Positions 5,605 through 7,034 of a stretch of 7,034 bases of DNA are shown here, in pieces. Positions within the stretch are counted from its first letter, which is position 1, and each line of letters begins with the position of its first letter. The position numbers and the translations under genes are program-made. Origin of the DNA: an uncultured Thermoproteales archaeon (GTDB lineage Archaea > Thermoproteota > Thermoprotei > Thermoproteales > Thermoproteaceae); contig CAMLLK010000046.1 in NCBI GenBank assembly GCA_946480885.1, positions 1 through 7,034 on the forward strand, written 5' to 3'. The notes below the pieces were generated by a model that had not been told where the DNA came from, did no database searches, and was given only the letters and a program-made list of their open reading frames with translations.

Positions 5605-6472
5605 TGGAGTGAGGCTCTACGTGTACTATCACCTCACCCCCTAGTTCTTTTCTAAGTTTCTTCTCCACGGCGTCTGCTATCTCATGCGCCTCTCTGACTG
5701 TTAAATTTTCGTCTACTGTAATCACTACATCTGCGTGGTATATATTGCCCGACTTTCTCATCTTGATAGATTTTACAGACTGGACCCCCGCCACAGACTT
5801 AGCTTCTCTCATGGCGTTAGCTACGACGTCGGGAGGGGCGTAGTCTAACAACTCTACAACTGAAGTCTTTAACAATGTGAAGCTTAGTTTGACGAAGTAT
5901 ATAGTAATCGCCGCGGCTAGAGCTACGTCGAGGGCAGGCCCCCACTTCGATAGTGCCCCAGGGCTATGCGTCTCCACAAACAAGCTCAAAGCTAATAAAC
6001 TTAACACAGCCGAAGAGGAGGCCAAGTCCGTGGAGAAGTGCAGAGCGTCTGCTTCCAAGGCCCGGGACACCCCTTTGAATTTCCTCAAGACTATTACTCT
6101 ATTTAAATCAATTAAAATTGCTATAGATAAAAACAATATGCCAGTGAGAGACGGCGTGTAATACTCCCACTTTATTAACTTCATAACGGCTTCGTATGCT
6201 ATAAAAGCTGCCGACGCCATGACGGCCAACGACCCGCCGACTCCGCCAAGCGTCTCAGCTTTGTGGTGGCCGTAGGGGTGTTCTAAGTCTGGGGGCTTTA
6301 GGCTAATCCTCACTGCTGTGTATGTCAAAAACACCACTATTAAATCCACTGCCGAATGTATTGCATCTGCTAACACCGCCACAGAGGCGCTTTCTGCCCA
6401 CGCCGCTGTTTTTAACAACGCCACAAACACGCCGGCTAGTAACGATGTAAAAGCCGCTTTTAATTTATCCAT
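5528..6472 (-). CDS. Cation diffusion facilitator (CDF), probable zinc exporter
   Basis: A 314-residue CDF-family proton/divalent metal antiporter with six predicted membrane helices and a cytoplasmic C-terminal domain. The metal site is clear: LADAIHSAVD gives H39 and D43 in helix 2, and ALHFSTD gives H145 and D149 in helix 5. This HD-HD set is associated with Zn2+ (and Cd2+) rather than Mn2+ transport. HPYGHHKAE (65-73) is the conserved loop after helix 2. The C-terminal domain (about 213-288, VQSVKSIKMRKSG to VIVHVEPH) has the family fold and ends in the usual HVEPH. After it comes a 26-residue Ser/Pro/Gln-rich tail, an extension encoded almost wholly in the overlap with the convergent gene at 5332-5604. 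The ATG follows the trpC stop with no gap and is preceded by a strong Shine-Dalgarno sequence, so the gene is probably translated from a trpC-CDF message. Confidence 0.93.
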   Translation of the reverse strand: MDKLKAAFTSLLAGVFVALLKTAAWAESASVAVLADAIHSAVDLIVVFLTYTAVRISLKPPDLEHPYGHHKAETLGGVGGSLAVMASAAFIAYEAVMKLIKWEYYTPSLTGILFLSIAILIDLNRVIVLRKFKGVSRALEADALHFSTDLASSSAVLSLLALSLFVETHSPGALSKWGPALDVALAAAITIYFVKLSFTLLKTSVVELLDYAPPDVVANAMREAKSVAGVQSVKSIKMRKSGNIYHADVVITVDENLTVREAHEIADAVEKKLRKELGGEVIVHVEPHSITSPPPSLVSQSPQEPSEPPSQSPQ

Positions 6473-7034
6473 CTACCTCCTGGCTAGACACTTATTTACC
6501 ACATGTCTCAACTCTTTCGCAAGGGGCGGGTTTTTCATTAAAGACGTGCCTATCAAAACCCCCCTGGCGTAGAGTAAACACGCCTTCTCTACCTCCTCCG
6601 GCTTAGATATGCCACTCTCAATTATAAACTCCACGTCTCCTCTCAACGCCTTTGCGATTTCAAAAGCTTTCTGTAGATTTGTTTCTAACGTCTTTAAATC
6701 TCTAGAATTTATCCCAATCACCAGCCTCCCGCCCCAGGTGGCCACTTCTTTAGCGTCTTGTACGTTGTCTACCTCCACTACAGGCGTGAGGCCTAGCCTC
6801 GACGTCTGTTCGGCGAGCTCCATAGCTTTCTCCCTCCCCACTAGTTTGTATATTATCAACACTGCGTCTGCTCCGTAGCCGTAGGCCATCTCTATCTGCC
6901 TCTTGTCTATTACAAAGTCTTTCATTAAGACAGGTCTATACGCCTTGGCAATGGGGATGAATCTATAGTCTCCAAGAAACCAAAAGGGCTCAGTCAATAC
7001 TGAATACGCCGCTGCGTAGTTGTACAACTCTGTG
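6473..7034 (-). CDS. trpC: Indole-3-glycerol phosphate synthase, N-terminus beyond the window
   Basis: This is the cytosolic TIM-barrel enzyme that closes the indole ring in tryptophan synthesis, converting carboxyphenylamino-deoxyribulose phosphate to indole-3-glycerol phosphate. The frame stays open to the window edge. About 187 residues are visible, compared with about 248 for the Sulfolobus enzyme, so about 60 N-terminal residues are missing, including the first catalytic Glu/Lys strand. The TTG at 7025-7027 is internal, not a start. Visible motifs are YSVLTEPFWF, PVLMKDFVID (lysine matching K110 of the S. solfataricus enzyme), GADAVLII, PVVEVDN (E159), IGINSRDLKTLETN (N180), IIESGIS (E210, S211) and GVLIGTSLMKNP, so the catalytic core in view is intact. 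It is directly followed by the CDF gene with no intergenic base. Other trp genes may lie upstream outside the window. Confidence 0.95.
   Translation of the reverse strand, partial: TELYNYAAAYSVLTEPFWFLGDYRFIPIAKAYRPVLMKDFVIDKRQIEMAYGYGADAVLIIYKLVGREKAMELAEQTSRLGLTPVVEVDNVQDAKEVATWGGRLVIGINSRDLKTLETNLQKAFEIAKALRGDVEFIIESGISKPEEVEKACLLYARGVLIGTSLMKNPPLAKELRHVVNKCLARR
6475..6481 (-). promoter_or_regulatory. Shine-Dalgarno sequence of the CDF gene inside the end of trpC
   Basis: On the minus strand AGGAGGT lies two bases before the ATG of the CDF gene. It consists of the last two Arg codons of trpC (AGG AGG) plus the first base of its stop codon. It is a full match to the archaeal anti-Shine-Dalgarno core, though the spacing is shorter than usual. 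It is the only strong ribosome-binding site I noted in the window, as expected for an operon-internal gene among leaderless genes. Confidence 0.6.

Noticed and set aside
5601..5640. Inverted repeat around GTGAGG (5609-5614) and CCTCAC (5632-5637) after the 90-residue gene, considered as a terminator or sRNA.
   Set aside because: The stem is only six pairs with a 17-base loop, has no T tract, and lies within CDF coding sequence.
7025..7027. TTG as the start codon of trpC.
   Set aside because: The frame continues open to the window edge, the residues before it fit the family, and essential N-terminal strands would be missing.

Overview
The window looks like chromosomal core sequence from a hyperthermophilic crenarchaeon of the order Thermoproteales, most likely genus Pyrobaculum or a close relative. 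The evidence is: archaeal TATA boxes about 24-25 bases upstream of GTG or ATG start codons (leaderless transcripts), many AGA/AGG/ATA codons, very tight gene packing, a tRNA with a small intron at the non-canonical position 29/30, and protein sequences resembling Thermoprotei families. The genus is an inference from memory of such genomes; no search was run.

Layout, left to right. (1) 41-2313: a small winged-helix regulator and, 20 bases later, a 660-residue DUF255/SPATA20-type protein (thioredoxin-like domain plus alpha/alpha barrel); they look like a two-gene operon. (2) 2343-3650: an APC-superfamily permease with its own leaderless promoter. (3) 3610-4122, minus strand: a Nudix hydrolase of the ADP-ribose pyrophosphatase type, whose tail overlaps the permease tail by 41 bases. 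(4) 4193-4283: tRNA-Ala(CGC) with a 19-base intron and a complete bulge-helix-bulge motif; its promoter sits back to back with that of the Nudix gene. (5) 4319-5302: a divergent cation/calcium-antiporter (CaCA) membrane protein. (6) 5332-5604: a 90-residue protein with two membrane helices and a charged cytoplasmic-type tail. (7) 5528-6472, minus strand: a cation diffusion facilitator (probable zinc exporter), tail-overlapping gene 6 by 77 bases. (8) 6473-7034, minus strand: indole-3-glycerol phosphate synthase (trpC), which runs off the right edge; its stop codon directly abuts the start of the CDF gene.

How the genes work together: three membrane transporters (APC, CaCA, CDF) lie within about 4 kb, but no shared pathway is evident. 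trpC and the CDF gene are probably cotranscribed from a promoter beyond the window, with the last two sense codons of trpC acting as the Shine-Dalgarno sequence of the CDF gene. Most other genes appear to have private leaderless promoters. No IS element, CRISPR array, prophage gene or integrase was seen, and no non-coding stretch exceeds about 70 bases.

I did not find a clear, previously undescribed system. The most informative points are the intron-bearing tRNA with a near-leaderless promoter, the partly lost ion-binding motifs of the CaCA protein, the DPM3-like architecture of the 90-residue protein, the two convergent gene overlaps, and repeated seven-G tracts inside coding sequence.
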